Shown: positions 11,844 to 22,817 of the stretch, piece by piece | Position numbering within the stretch: position 1 is the stretch's first letter | How the letters are laid out: the number at the start of each line of letters is the position of its first letter | NCBI GenBank assembly: GCA_954871525.1 | Contig: OX940861.1 | Span: 38,205,201 to 38,269,200, forward strand | DNA from: Parietaria judaica | Taxonomy: Eukaryota > Streptophyta > Magnoliopsida > Rosales > Urticaceae | Reading direction: 5' to 3' | Length of the DNA stretch: 64,000 nt | Position numbers and translations under genes: made by a program | Notes under the pieces: model-generated | Databases searched by the model: none | What the model was told of the DNA's origin: nothing | Seen by the model: only the letters and a program-made list of their open reading frames with translations

Positions 11844-14014
11844 ATGGATATTTACCATTTGATTGTCAGTGTTGGCGGAAAGTGGATTTTCAATAGAGAT
11901 TGTTACAAGTGGTTGTGGGAGGGAATAAGTGATACTGCGAATGGTGTTACCGTTTCACAGTCTGCTTTTAACAACATTTCTGATTTAAAGGAGTTTTTAT
12001 ATAACAAGTTTGATATTGTCCGACAATATGATTTGAAGGTAACTTATTACCCAGTTGATCGCAGTGCTTAGCCAATAGTCATTGCTGATGAACCTGACTT
12101 CGAATCATATATTATGACACCGGATAGACCATCAAGGTTGAAACAGTTGTACGTCGAGCTACTGAAAAAGGTATCTCCTGAAGTAGGTACCGAACAAACA
12201 ACATTTGTGCAAGAAGAGTACCGGGTGCGGCATGTCGACGTACCAGATGCTGTTTCGTCCCCGGATGCAGAAGGTGTGATACTGTCGCCATTGAGAGGGT
12301 GCTCAAATAACTTTGCGGGATCCTCTACTTTTACAATCGGTTTCGAGTCGGGGGAAGAAGGACCGGTGCATAGTTTTCCCGATGGTATGGATCTTATAAT
12401 TGGTCAGGAGTTTGCATCAAAGGCTGAGTTGAGACGTGTTGTGTCCGAGGGTGCTGCAGGACGCTTCAGAGTGAAGTTGATAAAGTCGGACAAGAAATTA
12501 TACATGGTCAAATGCCTTGATGAGACATGCGGTTTGAGTTTACGTGCATCACTGGGGGCAGAAGGGACGTTTAGAATACGTACATATCACAGCGTCCACA
12601 CTTGTTCCGTAGACGCACAACAAGGTTTACGCCGGGCCACTTCGTCGTTGGTTTCAGAATGAGATCATAAGCAGATACAATGACCAAAATATGACCCGAA
12701 TGAGATCCGGAGGCATATGGCAGATAAGGGTTACAAAATCAGTTACTGGATGGCTACGAGTGGCAAGAGACTTGCCGAATACAAGATTAGAGGTACCCCT
12801 GGCCAGAATTTCGCGTTGTTACCGGCGTTTCTTTTTATGGTTGAAAATCAAAACCCGGGTTCCGTGACCTCAATTAAATGTAACCTAGAAGGGGCATTTG
12901 AGTATTGTTTCGTGGCATTATACGCGTCGATTCAAGGATTCAAAAGTATGAGGAAGGTTATTTCGATCGCCGCACATCGCATGGGTGACGAGTACCAAAG
13001 TACCTTACTCCTGGCAAGCGCTACTGATAGCAATCACACAGTTTTTTCCACTCGCTTTTAGTATTTTATTTTCGGAGCGGATCGAATCGTGGGAACAGTT
13101 TTTATAAGATCTGAAAGCAGCGATTCCGGAAACAAGTGAGTTGGTCATCGTAACGGATAGTTGCGGACCCATCAAGAATACGTGCAGAAAAGGTGTATCG
13201 GTTGGTAACTCATGGATTCTGTCCTTATCTCATCCAAGTACACTTGCAAGGCAAGTTTAAAGCGAAGAGATTAGTCAATAAGTTTTGGGAACTGGCGACG
13301 GTATATACCAGAGCTGAATTCGATAGAAATTAGAGCGAGTTCCAACAAAGGTTTCCTTTAGCTGCGAATTATCTCGATGAAAATCTTGAGAGCAGAGATC
13401 GATGGGCGAGAGCGTACTACTTGGAGAAAAGGTATGACATAATAACTTCAAACGGTGATAAACAGGTGCATGATTTTATGGAGACAGCTGGAGAATATCC
13501 TATACTTACCCTGTTACATGAGTGTTTGAAGATGGTAGCCGCAAGGATAAAAAAATATCATGAACATAGTACAGAATGTGCTAACCGATCATCCTCTTTA
13601 GTCACTCCGAACACTGAGCATAAGCTTCGAGAGAACATGAAAGCGTCTGAGAAAATGATGGCCACTAAAGGTTTCGAACAATCGTGGGAAGTGAGGAGTA
13701 ACGGAGAGTTTAAGGTGGTAGATCTTGTAGGCAAGACATGCTCGTGCAACAAATTTAACTTCGATGGGTACCCATGTGCGCATACCACCAGCGCAATCAC
13801 CAGTGCAGGGAAAAACATTCACGATTTCTGTCATGCTTTCTACAGTTTCAACCACTGGTGGCTTTCGTATTCTTCGCCCGTAAATGTCATCGAGCTTAAT
13901 GACGATTGGATGATACTTGCTTCTGTTACTGCTAATTTTCCGAAGATTGAACTGCCTAGGAGCAAAAAAAAAAGAGAGGAGGAAACAAGAGGAAAAGACT
14001 ACCAAGGAGAGTGA
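11844..14014 (+). pseudogene. MULE (MuDR-type) transposase, degenerate
   Basis: The start follows a good acceptor (TTCGTTTGCAG|G at about 11,842). Domains in order are: a plant MuDR N-terminal region; the MuDR DNA-binding part ('LIIGQEFASKAELRRVV', about 12,393, with 'KCLDETCGLSLRAS'); the 'GYKISYWMA' region; the DDE core; and a SWIM zinc finger ('CSCNKFNFDGYPCAHTT', about 13,740). An in-frame TAG (12,069) and paired frameshifts near 12,660-12,700 break the N-terminal half, and further stops fall at 13,059-13,430. The first catalytic Asp, normally 'IDGTH', reads 'IAAHR' at about 12,966, while the second ('IVTDS', about 13,152) is kept. It would have cut and pasted this element and cannot act now. 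Confidence 0.88.
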
Positions 14015-14096
14015 CAGAAGTATGAGCTGCATATGTAATTTATTATTTATAAGCAGAGGGAAATGTACGTTTAAATTTATTACATCGTCTTAGTAC

Positions 14097-14300
14097 ATAC
14101 CGTTAGACGTTTTACGTAAGTGGTACGTACAACTATATCTAACTTAATATCAATATATATTTATTACGTGCAGTACGTACCGCTAGTTGTTTTACGTACC
14201 GCTAGTTGTTTTACGTTCCGCTAGAAATATCTTTGATTGCGGAATATATATCAATCTTAAAAAAGCAAGATTTTATTCGTCTTGTTACATACCGCTAGAC
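14097..14300. repeat. TACCGCTAG motif cluster, after transposase
   Basis: Five copies of the element's motif in ACCGCTAG or close form lie between the transposase stop and the inserted LTR. One has been split off right at the LTR insertion point (ATACCGCTAGAC|TGTTAGGG). Confidence 0.8.
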
Positions 14301-15595
14301 TGTTAGGGATGTGCCCTTAAATAAGAAGTATTCACCCCTTGTATAAGCACTTTGTCATTTCCGAAGAAATAAAGTAAACTCTTATTAGTTAAAATCTTAT
14401 TATAGTGCTAAAGATGAAATGAATGTATCCATAGTTCATCAATGTTGCAATTGTATTTTACTATCACAAAAGAGTTAATGTGAGAGATGATTGGTGAATA
14501 CAATAAATGAACTAAAAGATAGTCTGTGGTTTAATTAAGAAGGTGGGAGCCTTTTAATTGTCAACCATTAGTGTGACACAAATATAGTAATCCGATCCGG
14601 ATTGCAGTATTGGTTTAATACTGATTGAGTGCACTAAGTGTGAAGCGACTTCACACTAGACTGGACCTGACTGATTTGTGAAAGTTACTCAACTAAGACC
14701 GTCCCTGATAACTTTAGAATCAAGTCGCAAAAGATGATCAAATGGTAATTAATCTAAATCCTGAGGTGATCTTGAACCCTGACTGTTAGCTTGATTGTTC
14801 TTTGATTTGCAAGTTAAAGAACACAAATATACCGTTTTTCCCAAAGCCGCAATATTGGGAACATGATAGTCGACAGGGAAGGGTAGCTCGATCACAGATA
14901 TGGATATCACATAGCTTTCACTAAAGTTGGTCGTGAGAAATAAACGGATCTCATGGCCAGCTTATGCTTCGTACCGTAAGTGAGTTGTTTATAAAACCAC
15001 TGACTGGATTAAAGAAGAAAAAGCACGAAGGGGCAAAACGGTAAATCGCCTGCTCGAGTGTGAATCATCAAGTGAAAGATTGATTAACCCCGATTTTGAT
15101 TATATCACTGGACACCTTTAAGATAAAGGAATATATTATTCGCATCAGTAAAGAGTACAGCTTCGGGTTTATAGTGGAGTAACACCGGAGTTAACAGACT
15201 TATCCATTGAAGCTTAAGTGATGTGGGTCCATGGTCCCCAGGATAGCTCCGTAAAGGACGAATCGTACAATTAGGATATTTGTTATTCTAATTTATGATA
15301 GAACTAATTGAAACCGAAGCCAGTGTCAAGTTTTGGAACGTTTCAATATGTTGCGGCAAAAGTACTTAAAGTTTGCCCGGAAAATAGCTGATCGGTAAAA
15401 GTCAAAACTGGAAGAAATTGTCAACATCAACGTTGTAGGAAATTTAATTCTAAGAGTTTTTTCTTCTATGATTTTATGTGTAATAGCTACAGAGAAAAAG
15501 TTATGAATTATAGATCATGACATAACGTTATGTTAATTCATGAAAATTACTTAGAGATAAAATTAATGGGCTAGGTCCATTGGATTTAATATTAA
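14301..15595 (+). mobile_element. Truncated long LTR inserted in the MULE
   Basis: It begins TGTTAGGGATGTGCCC and then follows, in plus orientation, the same order of blocks as the solo LTR at 3103-6209 (for example 'ACTAGACTGGACCTGA' and 'TTGATTGTTCTTTGAT', and 'GGTCCATGGTCCCCAGGATA' near 15,228). The 3' 1.8 kb is missing and the break joins DUF1985-gene coding sequence at about 15,595. The last codons of that gene's frame are read from LTR DNA. No promoter part remains. Confidence 0.8.
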
Positions 15596-15599
15596 TCTT

Positions 15600-15968
15600 C
15601 CGCGCCTCCTCCTTCTCCTCCTCCTCCTTCCGCTTCCTCTCCTCCTCAATCTTCCGCGCCTCCGCCGCCGCCTCCTCCTCCTCCTTCCGTTTCCTCTCCT
15701 CCTCAATCTTTCGCGCGTCCTTCTCCTTCTTCCTCTCCTCCTCAATATTCCGCGCCTCCTCCTCCTCCTCCTCCTCCTCCTCCTCCTTCCGCTTCCTCTC
15801 CTCCTCAATCTTCCGCGGCTCCGCCGCCGCCTCCTCCTCCTCCTTCCGTTTCCTCTCCTCCTCAATCTTTCGCGCGTCCTTCTCCTTCTCCCTCTCCTCC
15901 TCAATATTCCGCGCCTCCTCCCCCTCTCCTCCTCCTCCTCCTCCTCCTCCTCCTCCTCCTCGAAATTG
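15600..15968 (-). repeat. 159-bp higher-order coding repeat, Glu/Lys/Arg-rich
   Basis: Two copies, 15,651-15,809 and 15,810-15,968, start CTTCCGCG.CTCCGCCGCC. Since 159 is 53 codons, the repeat keeps frame. In one minus frame it reads as charged helical units such as 'ARKIEEERKRKEEEE'. The frame continuous with the upstream gene instead reads poly-Arg after a poly-Glu run, so a slip in the GAG run (about 15,905-15,962) probably changed frame. Confidence 0.8.
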
Positions 15969-17043
15969 TCTCCTTCTTCCACCTCGTATGACTTCGCCAC
16001 TTTGCGGGCATATTCAAATGATTCGGTATGATTCGACCTTTGCTCCGCTTCATTCTTCTCTATCGCAACATCTGCATCATACATATCTTGGTATTGAGAG
16101 TCCAATACTTCGCTTAAGTTCAAATATTGATCGCAGGCACTAGTGACAAATGAACAGCACCACCGTTTGTTTCTTGAACTTGACACAATCCTTCTGATGA
16201 GCCCAGTTCCAATCGCCACCTGCTCCTGAATGTTGTCATTCATACTCGGGCGGGAATTCACATCCAGATGTTCTATCTCAGCGTCAGACTGCTCTGAATC
16301 CGCGGCCTCCCTTGACGATACTCGGCCTAAAGGCACCCACGGTCGCAAATATCTATATAAGCACCTTGCCGCTTCTGTTACTGCATCCTCCTCGTGGTCG
16401 AGAGGGGAATGTTGTCCCTGACCAAGCAACATACTGGTAGCGTTGTGGTATAACCGACCTATCAAATCTACACAGTGCGATAGATTTTGTTGATCCGATG
16501 CCGAAAGAGGAGTGATCGCCGTCTCATTTTCCCGTCGTTCAACCCTCCGACACTTGTTCGGGGTTTTGGACGCCGAGACGGGAGCGGAGGAGTGGGTACT
16601 ATATCTCTTTCTTGAGACTTGTGGTGGTGATGATCCACTATCGGACGTGCTCTGGCTCTCAACGTACCGTCGGTTGCGACGTGGACGTCCAGACGCCAAA
16701 ACAGGGCTCGGTCTCTCACCTCCGCGTAGTTGGGACTTGCAAACCAACTTCTTCTCTCTTGGAGGGGGTGAAGGCGATTTACGTTGCCTCCCGGAGTATG
16801 TTCTCCGTTCCGCTCTACGAGGATGAGCATTCTCTTCCTTTCTCGGCCGTTTTTCCCGCGCAGGTGCCGGAGGGGGAGGCGTCTGAATGATCCGCTCACC
16901 TCTCTCCAAGAAATCCACGAGCGTCTCAAAGTTCAAGTTAGGAGACTTTACACGCGGCGGGAGAGATTGAATGGACGACGTCGCTTCTTCCTCTGGTGTG
17001 GGAAAGAGCATACTCTTTTGTTCATGTAATATAATATTGGATA

Positions 17044-17345
17044 TCATTACTTAGTTACCGCCAGAGATGACTATAACCGCTATGTTACCTCTATCATATC
17101 TGCTATACCGCTACAAACGACTATAACCTATATGTTACCGCTATTATATAACCTCTATGTTACCGCTATCATATTCTCTATACCGCTACATGCGACTATA
17201 ACCTCTATGTTACCGTTATTATATAACCGCTATGTTACCGCTATAACAGCTATGTTACCGCTATCATATCTGCTATACAGCTACAAACGATTATAACCTC
17301 TATGTTACCGCTATGATATAACCGCTATGTTACCGCTATCATATC
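17044..17345. repeat. Dense TACCGCTAT array in an intron
   Basis: About fifteen copies of TACCGCTA, AACCGCTATG and near variants occur in 300 bp, with ATAACCTCTATG and CATATCTGCTATA spacers, all in one orientation. It occupies intron 2 of the DUF1985-type gene. Confidence 0.9.
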
Positions 17346-18420
17346 TGCCATGTGTAGAGCAACTGACCTCTGGAGCACTTTTCAAAATAACGGGGGTGAT
17401 ATCTTCGAACTCCTTATGCTTTGTCCTGATTGGCCTAGTTTTCCATCTACACATACGAGGTGCGCCGGCGGGCGCTTCTCGAGGGTCAGCTAAGTACGCT
17501 GCCACCGCCGGCAAACACTCATACGCCAAAAACTGCATGAAGTTTGAATGTTAATTTGAATTATGTGTAACAACCATTTATGCGGTGAAAATAAATAGAT
17601 TCAAACACTTTACATATACCTGTATCGGGTGAGTGAACCCCAGAAGGGTCATATCTACACAATTTAGTTTTTTCTCGATGACGAGAAAATACTTATCCAC
17701 CAGTTCCTTCGACAGCTTATGATGAAGCTGCTTCATTGAGTACTCGAAGGACACTGTCCCCCAAGGATAGCCGACGAAGAAAGCAATGTCCTCTACCATT
17801 GCAAGCAGATCATCATCCGACATCTGCGTCGGTCTGGCCTTGAAACAGGTCACTCCGAAGACGATGCACAGGCAGGCGAAACGCTTTTTATCATCGCCGC
17901 CCACTGGTTTTTTGTGAATATCCTTGACTCGATCCTGAATATTCTTGACAGTAATCCGCTTCTTCTCCGAAGGCCATAAGCGTTTTTTTTTAAATCATCG
18001 TAGAACGCTCGTGACTGATGGTTTGAGGTAACTTTGGCACCGAGTGACAAAGCAGCCCGGTAATGATGGCGAATTCCCGAATGCTGTATCGCAGCGGGAC
18101 ATTGTTTACCAAGAACCACAGCTCACCTGCGTCCCTTTGTTCTGTCATCATTCTCACCATCAAACTCCACAACAATTGGGCAGTGTGCTCGTAGTGTGTC
18201 GGGACATCTAATAGATGCCCAAATTGTGTGTCCCGGAACCACTGAAGCTCATCCTCATTCAGTGATCCTTTAATGATAGTCGTCACTGTTTCGAATTGAG
18301 TTTGCCTGGTGGTAAGCTTATTCTTGTGTGTTCATTCTCCTGCAACTCAGTATGTAGAACTAACGGCTGCTGCAAATTGAATCAAGAATAAGATATTAAA
18401 TCGAATCGAATCAAGAATAA

Positions 18421-18570
18421 ACCGGTATAACTAGCGGTATTTTTCCATGAATAGCGGTATAGGTAACTAGCTGTGTGGATACCGCTAGCCAAAACATAGC
18501 GGTATGGCTACCGCTAGCCAAAACATAGTGGTATGGCTAGCGGTAGTTTACCAAACCATACCGGGAGTCG
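18421..18570. repeat. TAGCGGTA/TACCGCTA cluster 5' of the DUF1985 gene
   Basis: About eight copies in both orientations, including TACCGCTAGCC paired with CTAGCGGTAG (able to form hairpins), lie upstream of the minus-strand gene's start at 18,286. Confidence 0.85.
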
Positions 18571-19173
18571 TCAAATCTTACTACACTCATCATCTCAGTA
18601 TTCCTTTAAACCTTAAACTAGACCAAACCCTAACATCCATGTACACTATGTAAACCCTAACATAGATACAAGTTCAAAGTTCAAACAGTACCAGAAACAT
18701 CGAAAAGTTTAAAAATAGACATTTACCTCCATTGAAGATGATTAGTATAAGCCGGAGAACAACAGAAGACGATGATCGGTTCCGAAATATGCTTCATGTT
18801 TCCTGGTTGCACGTCTCGACCGAAAGAAGAAGATGGTCGTTTATGCAGCAGTCGGAAGGAAAGACAAGAGAAGCACGAAAGTATGCCGTCGGTTGTTGGA
18901 AGGAGGTCGAAGGATGAATCGTCGATGGCGGTGGAAGGATCAAAGAGGGTCGGTTTTGGAGGGAAAACGAGGGGAAGACGAAGAGGTATGTTTGAGAGAA
19001 AATAAGAATAATATTACAAAATCTTACTGTATCAACCGCCCCAAAGGGTAAATTTGAGATTTCGTAAAATACAGTGTAAACCAAAAGGGAAAAATCGTCA
19101 TTCCAAGTTCTTTAGATTTAAAAATAATGCGAAAAGGAAATAAGGGATTTAAAAATAAATGTAAAAGAAATAG
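18571..19173. other. Right non-coding part of the MULE
   Basis: Between the motif cluster and the right terminal repeat I see no recognisable gene. Overlapping frames of 60-96 aa on both strands match nothing known. It is probably the 5' leader/promoter side of the minus-strand gene. Confidence 0.5.
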
Positions 19174-19283
19174 CAGGTTATAACGAGGGTATGCAGCGAA
19201 ACGACATCTCAAATAAGGTCTTTTAGCCAATTCTTTCTAAAAGCGACACTCGTGAGTTTCACGTGATTCAATCCGTTAACAGT

Positions 19284-19729
19284 TAGGGGTGAAACCGGGT
19301 AGGGTACCAGGTTTTTTTGAGGTACCCGGATCCGGAATCCGGTACCCGAAAATTGATACCCGGATCCGGTACCCGAAATCCGGGTACCCGGAAATCCGGG
19401 TATCTATTTTTTGATACCCGGATTTCATACCCGGTACCCAGTTTTGGAAACCGGATCCGGGTATCCGAATTTTTACCTGGATCCTTTTTTTTTATATAAA
19501 TAAATTATCTAAATACAAAAACATACATTCATCTTAAAATAAAAATGCATAAAAAAATAGTATTATCACTTAAGTATTAGAAACCCTAAGAAATTAACAT
19601 AAAAAATACGTATCCAATTTTGATGTGGATACGGGTACCCGGATCCAGAACCTGGATTCGGATACGGATTTTAAATCCGGATACGGATTCGGATAATTAC
19701 CCAGCTTTTGGGTATTATTTGTACCCCTA
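19284..19729. mobile_element. hAT-type MITE, second copy, inverted
   Basis: The ends are TAGGGGTGAAAC and TGTACCCCTA (reverse complement TAGGGGTACA). It carries the same GATACCCGG motifs as 8087-8523 in opposite orientation. The flanks GTTAACAG (19,275-19,282) and GTTAACAC (19,730-19,737) form a 7-of-8 match, as expected for an hAT 8-bp target duplication. Confidence 0.82.
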
Positions 19730-19878
19730 GTTAACACAGGATGACAACATCCACGGGATTCAGAATATTTTGGGAGAATTGTCTCTTTTTCGCATATAGT
19801 TTAGTCGGGAATCTTGGCGACTGGCGAGGGCTTAGTTAATAAACCGGCATAATGCATGCATAGTTAGTGGCGAAGGCC

Positions 19879-19941
19879 TTGGACAAAGAGCTCAACAGAT
19901 CGACAGATTTGGACAAAGAGCTCAACAGATCGAGCAAGATC
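19879..19941 (+). repeat. 30-bp tandem repeat in the 5' leader of the BSD gene
   Basis: TTGGACAAAGAGCTCAACAG occurs at 19,879 and again at 19,909, just before the ATG at 19,948. The repeat is in frame with the ORF, but the only upstream start in that frame is a GTG. Confidence 0.8.
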
Positions 19942-19947
19942 GCAACA

Positions 19948-21974
19948 ATGGAGGACTTCTGGAAGCGAGCCAAGGGATTCGCGGAAGAGGCGGCGAAGAA
20001 GTCTCAGAGTCTCACGAGCTCCTCCGCGTCGGCGAAGATCACCGACCTCGTCTCCGAGACCGCGAAGCGTTCCAAGGAGCTCGCCGCCGAGGCCTCCAAG
20101 AAGGCCGATCTCCTCAGATCTGCCGCGCTCAAACAGGCCGATCAGATCAAGTCTTTCTCCTCCGACCTCATCGACGCCATTCCTCCGCAGCTCTCGAACC
20201 TCTCCATCTCATCCGCCGCCGCCGCCGCCGCTGCTGCCGTCGCGGCTTCCTCTTCGCCGGAGGTTTCACCGCCCGACCTGCTCAAGTTCGGAATCAACGA
20301 CCATCTCGCCGATTTCGTCAAAGGACTCACCGCCACAACTTTCCAGAGCTTTCCTGTCCAAGGTCGGTCGAAAATTTCAGCCACATTCTAAATCTGATCT
20401 CATCTTTCTCGCAATTCTGGTTTTCTGATTCCGAATTCTGACTGTGCTTCAGATGAAACGGAGAGCTCCGAATCGGAGGTCGCGGCGACGACGTCCAATG
20501 TGAGGAAAGATCTGACGGAGTGGCAAGAGAAGCACGCTACATTGGTCCTCACCTCCGTTAAGGTCAATTCTCCATTCACATTCGCACCAAAATCTAGTGC
20601 TTTTGAGTTTCGGTTTCGTGTGTCTTACTTAGTGTATACTCTTCTAATGATACCTTGCCGACACAATTGTTGATCAACCTGAGTGGCGTCATTCACTGGA
20701 TTGCTTATCAAACCAAATGTACCTTAGAAATGTTCGTAGTTTTCATTGCTAATTCATTTGCTCTGAACGTTAATTATGTGTATTGAAGTAGTACCGTTGC
20801 TGAATCCCTGTTTTTGTACCTTTGAATTCGGAAACTATGGATGATAATACCATAATAGTTTATGAGAGAAAGCGATTCATGCTTGGACTGGACAGAAAAT
20901 ATTTCATTCAGTTTATAAATTTGTGATCGACAAGGATGTCGATGAAGACTTGAACGGTCGCCATGGGTTACTGATTCGATACTGTGCTAACTAGTGTGTA
21001 TAATTTTGCAGCAAATGTCGAAATTAAGATACGAATTGTGCCCTCGTATCATGAAAGAGCGGCGCTTCTGGAAGATATACTTCACCCTTGTCAGTAGCTA
21101 CGTGGCTCCGTAAGTAGAAGCTAGCTACTGTCATAATATTACCTAGTGAAATTACATTTTATGATTCTAGTCTGCACTGTGAGAAATCGGACCTCCATCT
21201 TTTATTTTTTAAAATTTCGTCAATCTGTCAGCAAATAATTTTTACTAACAATTAATCTGAGGAAGTTATGGATAGGTTATATAAATTGGAGCTTTAATTC
21301 AGAGTTTTAGGATATTATTAGCATCTAAAGGATGTGATAAAGAGTCGTGTTACTTGTTAATAGTTGAAATTGGTTTCAATATGTGGCCACTTACTTGCAT
21401 ACATAGTTACGAATTTCGGGATTTACTATCAGATTCGAAAGGCGATATGAGGAGGAGCTCAAGCTCAAAGAAACAGAGGAAAAGAAAGATGACGACAGAA
21501 CCCAAAAACCTGCCGGAGGAACCGAGAAAGAAGAAGGGACGGAGAAGAACCTGAAGAGTCAAACTTCCAAATCCTCCTCAGCGGAGCAGGACTTGGATGC
21601 TTTTCTGTTGGGCGATCTCGAGGACATTGACGGTGGGCCAGGTATCATCTGATCCATTTGTTACCACCACTCACCATATATGTTTTTGCATGATGAGCTG
21701 AAAGCTGTAATGGTACATAAAATCAGAATGTTCTCACAACCATTAAATGGAATTCTGAATGTCCGATTACGTTGTCTTTCAGATGACGATGGTGAAGAGA
21801 GCTTCGGCGATGATTTCGACAAGATTGATAACTCGGTAAGTCCTAACCATCCACGGACTTTTTAGTGGGTGAAAGCTCAAATTATCTTTGCTACTGAACA
21901 TGTGCTGATGACCATTTTTGCAATTCTTCGAGCAACTGTAGGATGTTGAAGACGAGAAAGGCGCAAAGAAATGA
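19948..21974 (+). CDS. BSD domain-containing protein (6 exons, 305 aa)
   Basis: Exons: 19,948-20,362; 20,453-20,562; 21,012-21,109; 21,433-21,641; 21,783-21,835; 21,942-21,974, all GT-AG with matching phases (918 nt). The start is the first ATG (MEDFWKRAK). Residues 1-75 form an Ala/Lys-rich amphipathic helix region ('RAKGFAEEAAKKS') typical of plant members. An Ala/Ser-rich linker follows, then 'FGINDHLADFVKGLT' (about 114). The BSD domain lies near 158-212, with 'LTEWQEKHATLVL', 'LRYELCPR' and the signature 'RRFWKIYF'. An acidic tail ('DLDAFLLGDLED', 'GDDFDKIDN') closes it. BSD domains occur in TFIIH p62 and in SYAP1/DOS2-like proteins; plant members of this type are poorly characterised. 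Nothing is broken. It lies between a MITE and the peptidase gene on the same strand. Confidence 0.94.
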
Positions 21975-22817
21975 CGAACCGCTATGTGTCGGGAACAAAT
22001 GGTTTGTGCAGACGATGTAAAAGCAGAAGCTGCTTGCAATGAGCAAGAGAAGAATGGTTGGTATATCACCAAAGTGATGTTGTCTGACTCTGTTCAGTAT
22101 TAGTTTTGGCTACTTTGTATACGAAGTCATCCGAGTCTATTCGTTAATTTTTGTGTTCGATTTTATAGTGTAGTATAATGTCAATTGTCGGACCATAAAA
22201 GACCAATCCATTTAGCCTCTGCATTGTACAGCGGACCAAAAACCGGAATTATTCTATCGTAGTCGATTCAACGGATAATTTATTGTATCATCTTCGACAA
22301 CGACATTTATTGTGTGCATATATGTCTTTCTTGAGCTCGAATTGTAAGATCTGATGATAACTTTCTCCAGTTCTTCGGGATTTATGGTTGGAGCAGGAGT
22401 GAACCTATATGGGAGATGAATATTCGATTTATCGTCGAAATGCCATTTAAAGTGGTGTTCGTTTCTTTCATGTTTGATTTTTTTTTTTTTTTTTTGCAAG
22501 AATCAGGGTGAAAACATAATAATAGTATATATATATGAAGTTTAGAGGGTAAAATCGGGACTGAAAATATCGGACTCGGTATGGGGAGCGGCTAGACCCG
22601 TTATTTTCCGGTTTTAAATACCCGTTTTCGTAATTTATATACCATGATCTTAAAAAATATAAATCATTAACAATATAAATAAATTTATTTAAAAATAAAA
22701 ATAAAACAATGTAACCATGTGTGAATATAACACATTAAAAGTAATAGACATTGAGGCCGGGGAGTAATCCTTAACAGCAGGAACTTCTTGATCTTAAATT
22801 TGAGTAATCCTTAACAC
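21975..22817. other. 3' flank of the BSD gene and intergenic DNA
   Basis: This holds the likely 3' UTR (to about 22,200), an oligo-T run (about 22,479-22,495) and AT-rich sequence. No gene is seen; the 81-97 aa minus frames lack any recognisable domain. Confidence 0.55.

Larger units (their letters stand above)
15563..18286 (-). pseudogene. DUF1985-type MULE accessory gene, frameshifted and 3'-truncated
   Basis: Exons read complement(15,563-17,014; 17,368-17,532; 17,620-18,286), with GT-AG introns. Exon 1 carries a DUF1985 domain ('GELWFLVNNVPLRYSIREFA', 'FAIITGLLC', then 'YPWGTVSFEY'). Exon 2 continues it ('FLAYECLPAVAAYL'). Exon 3 is a long polar Arg/Ser/Pro-rich region ending in a charged repeat. 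Two frameshifts break exon 1 (about 18,042, and at a T-run near 17,990), and an LTR removes the 3' end. DUF1985 proteins occur in plant MULEs, often with a Ulp1-like (C48) protease; no protease catalytic region is visible here. Intron 2 (17,015-17,367) is almost wholly TACCGCTA array. I infer an accessory protein of the element, perhaps DNA-binding like VANC; function unproven. Confidence 0.72.
10982..19220. mobile_element. Mutator-like element with transposase, DUF1985 gene and TAGCGGTA arrays
   Basis: Imperfect inverted ends (about 45 bp) bound the region. The left end is GACCTTATTTGGGAT...ATACCCTCGGTA (10,982-11,024); the right end, reverse-complemented, is GACCTTATTTGAGAT...ATACCCTCGTTA (19,220 back to 19,174). 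Inside are a plus-strand MULE transposase (11,844-14,014), a truncated foreign LTR (14,301 to about 15,595) and a minus-strand DUF1985-type gene (15,563-18,286). The short motif TAGCGGTA/TACCGCTA recurs in every non-coding segment of the element, but I see it neither in the coding parts nor in the LTR insert. I could not identify the 9-bp target duplication, so the outer boundaries may be off by tens of bases. The layout of transposase plus accessory gene plus motif arrays recalls VANDAL-type MULEs. Confidence 0.7.

Noticed and set aside
15580..16143. 187-codon plus-strand frame rich in Ser/Phe/Arg
   Set aside because: It is the opposite reading of the CTC/GAG repeat in the DUF1985-type gene.
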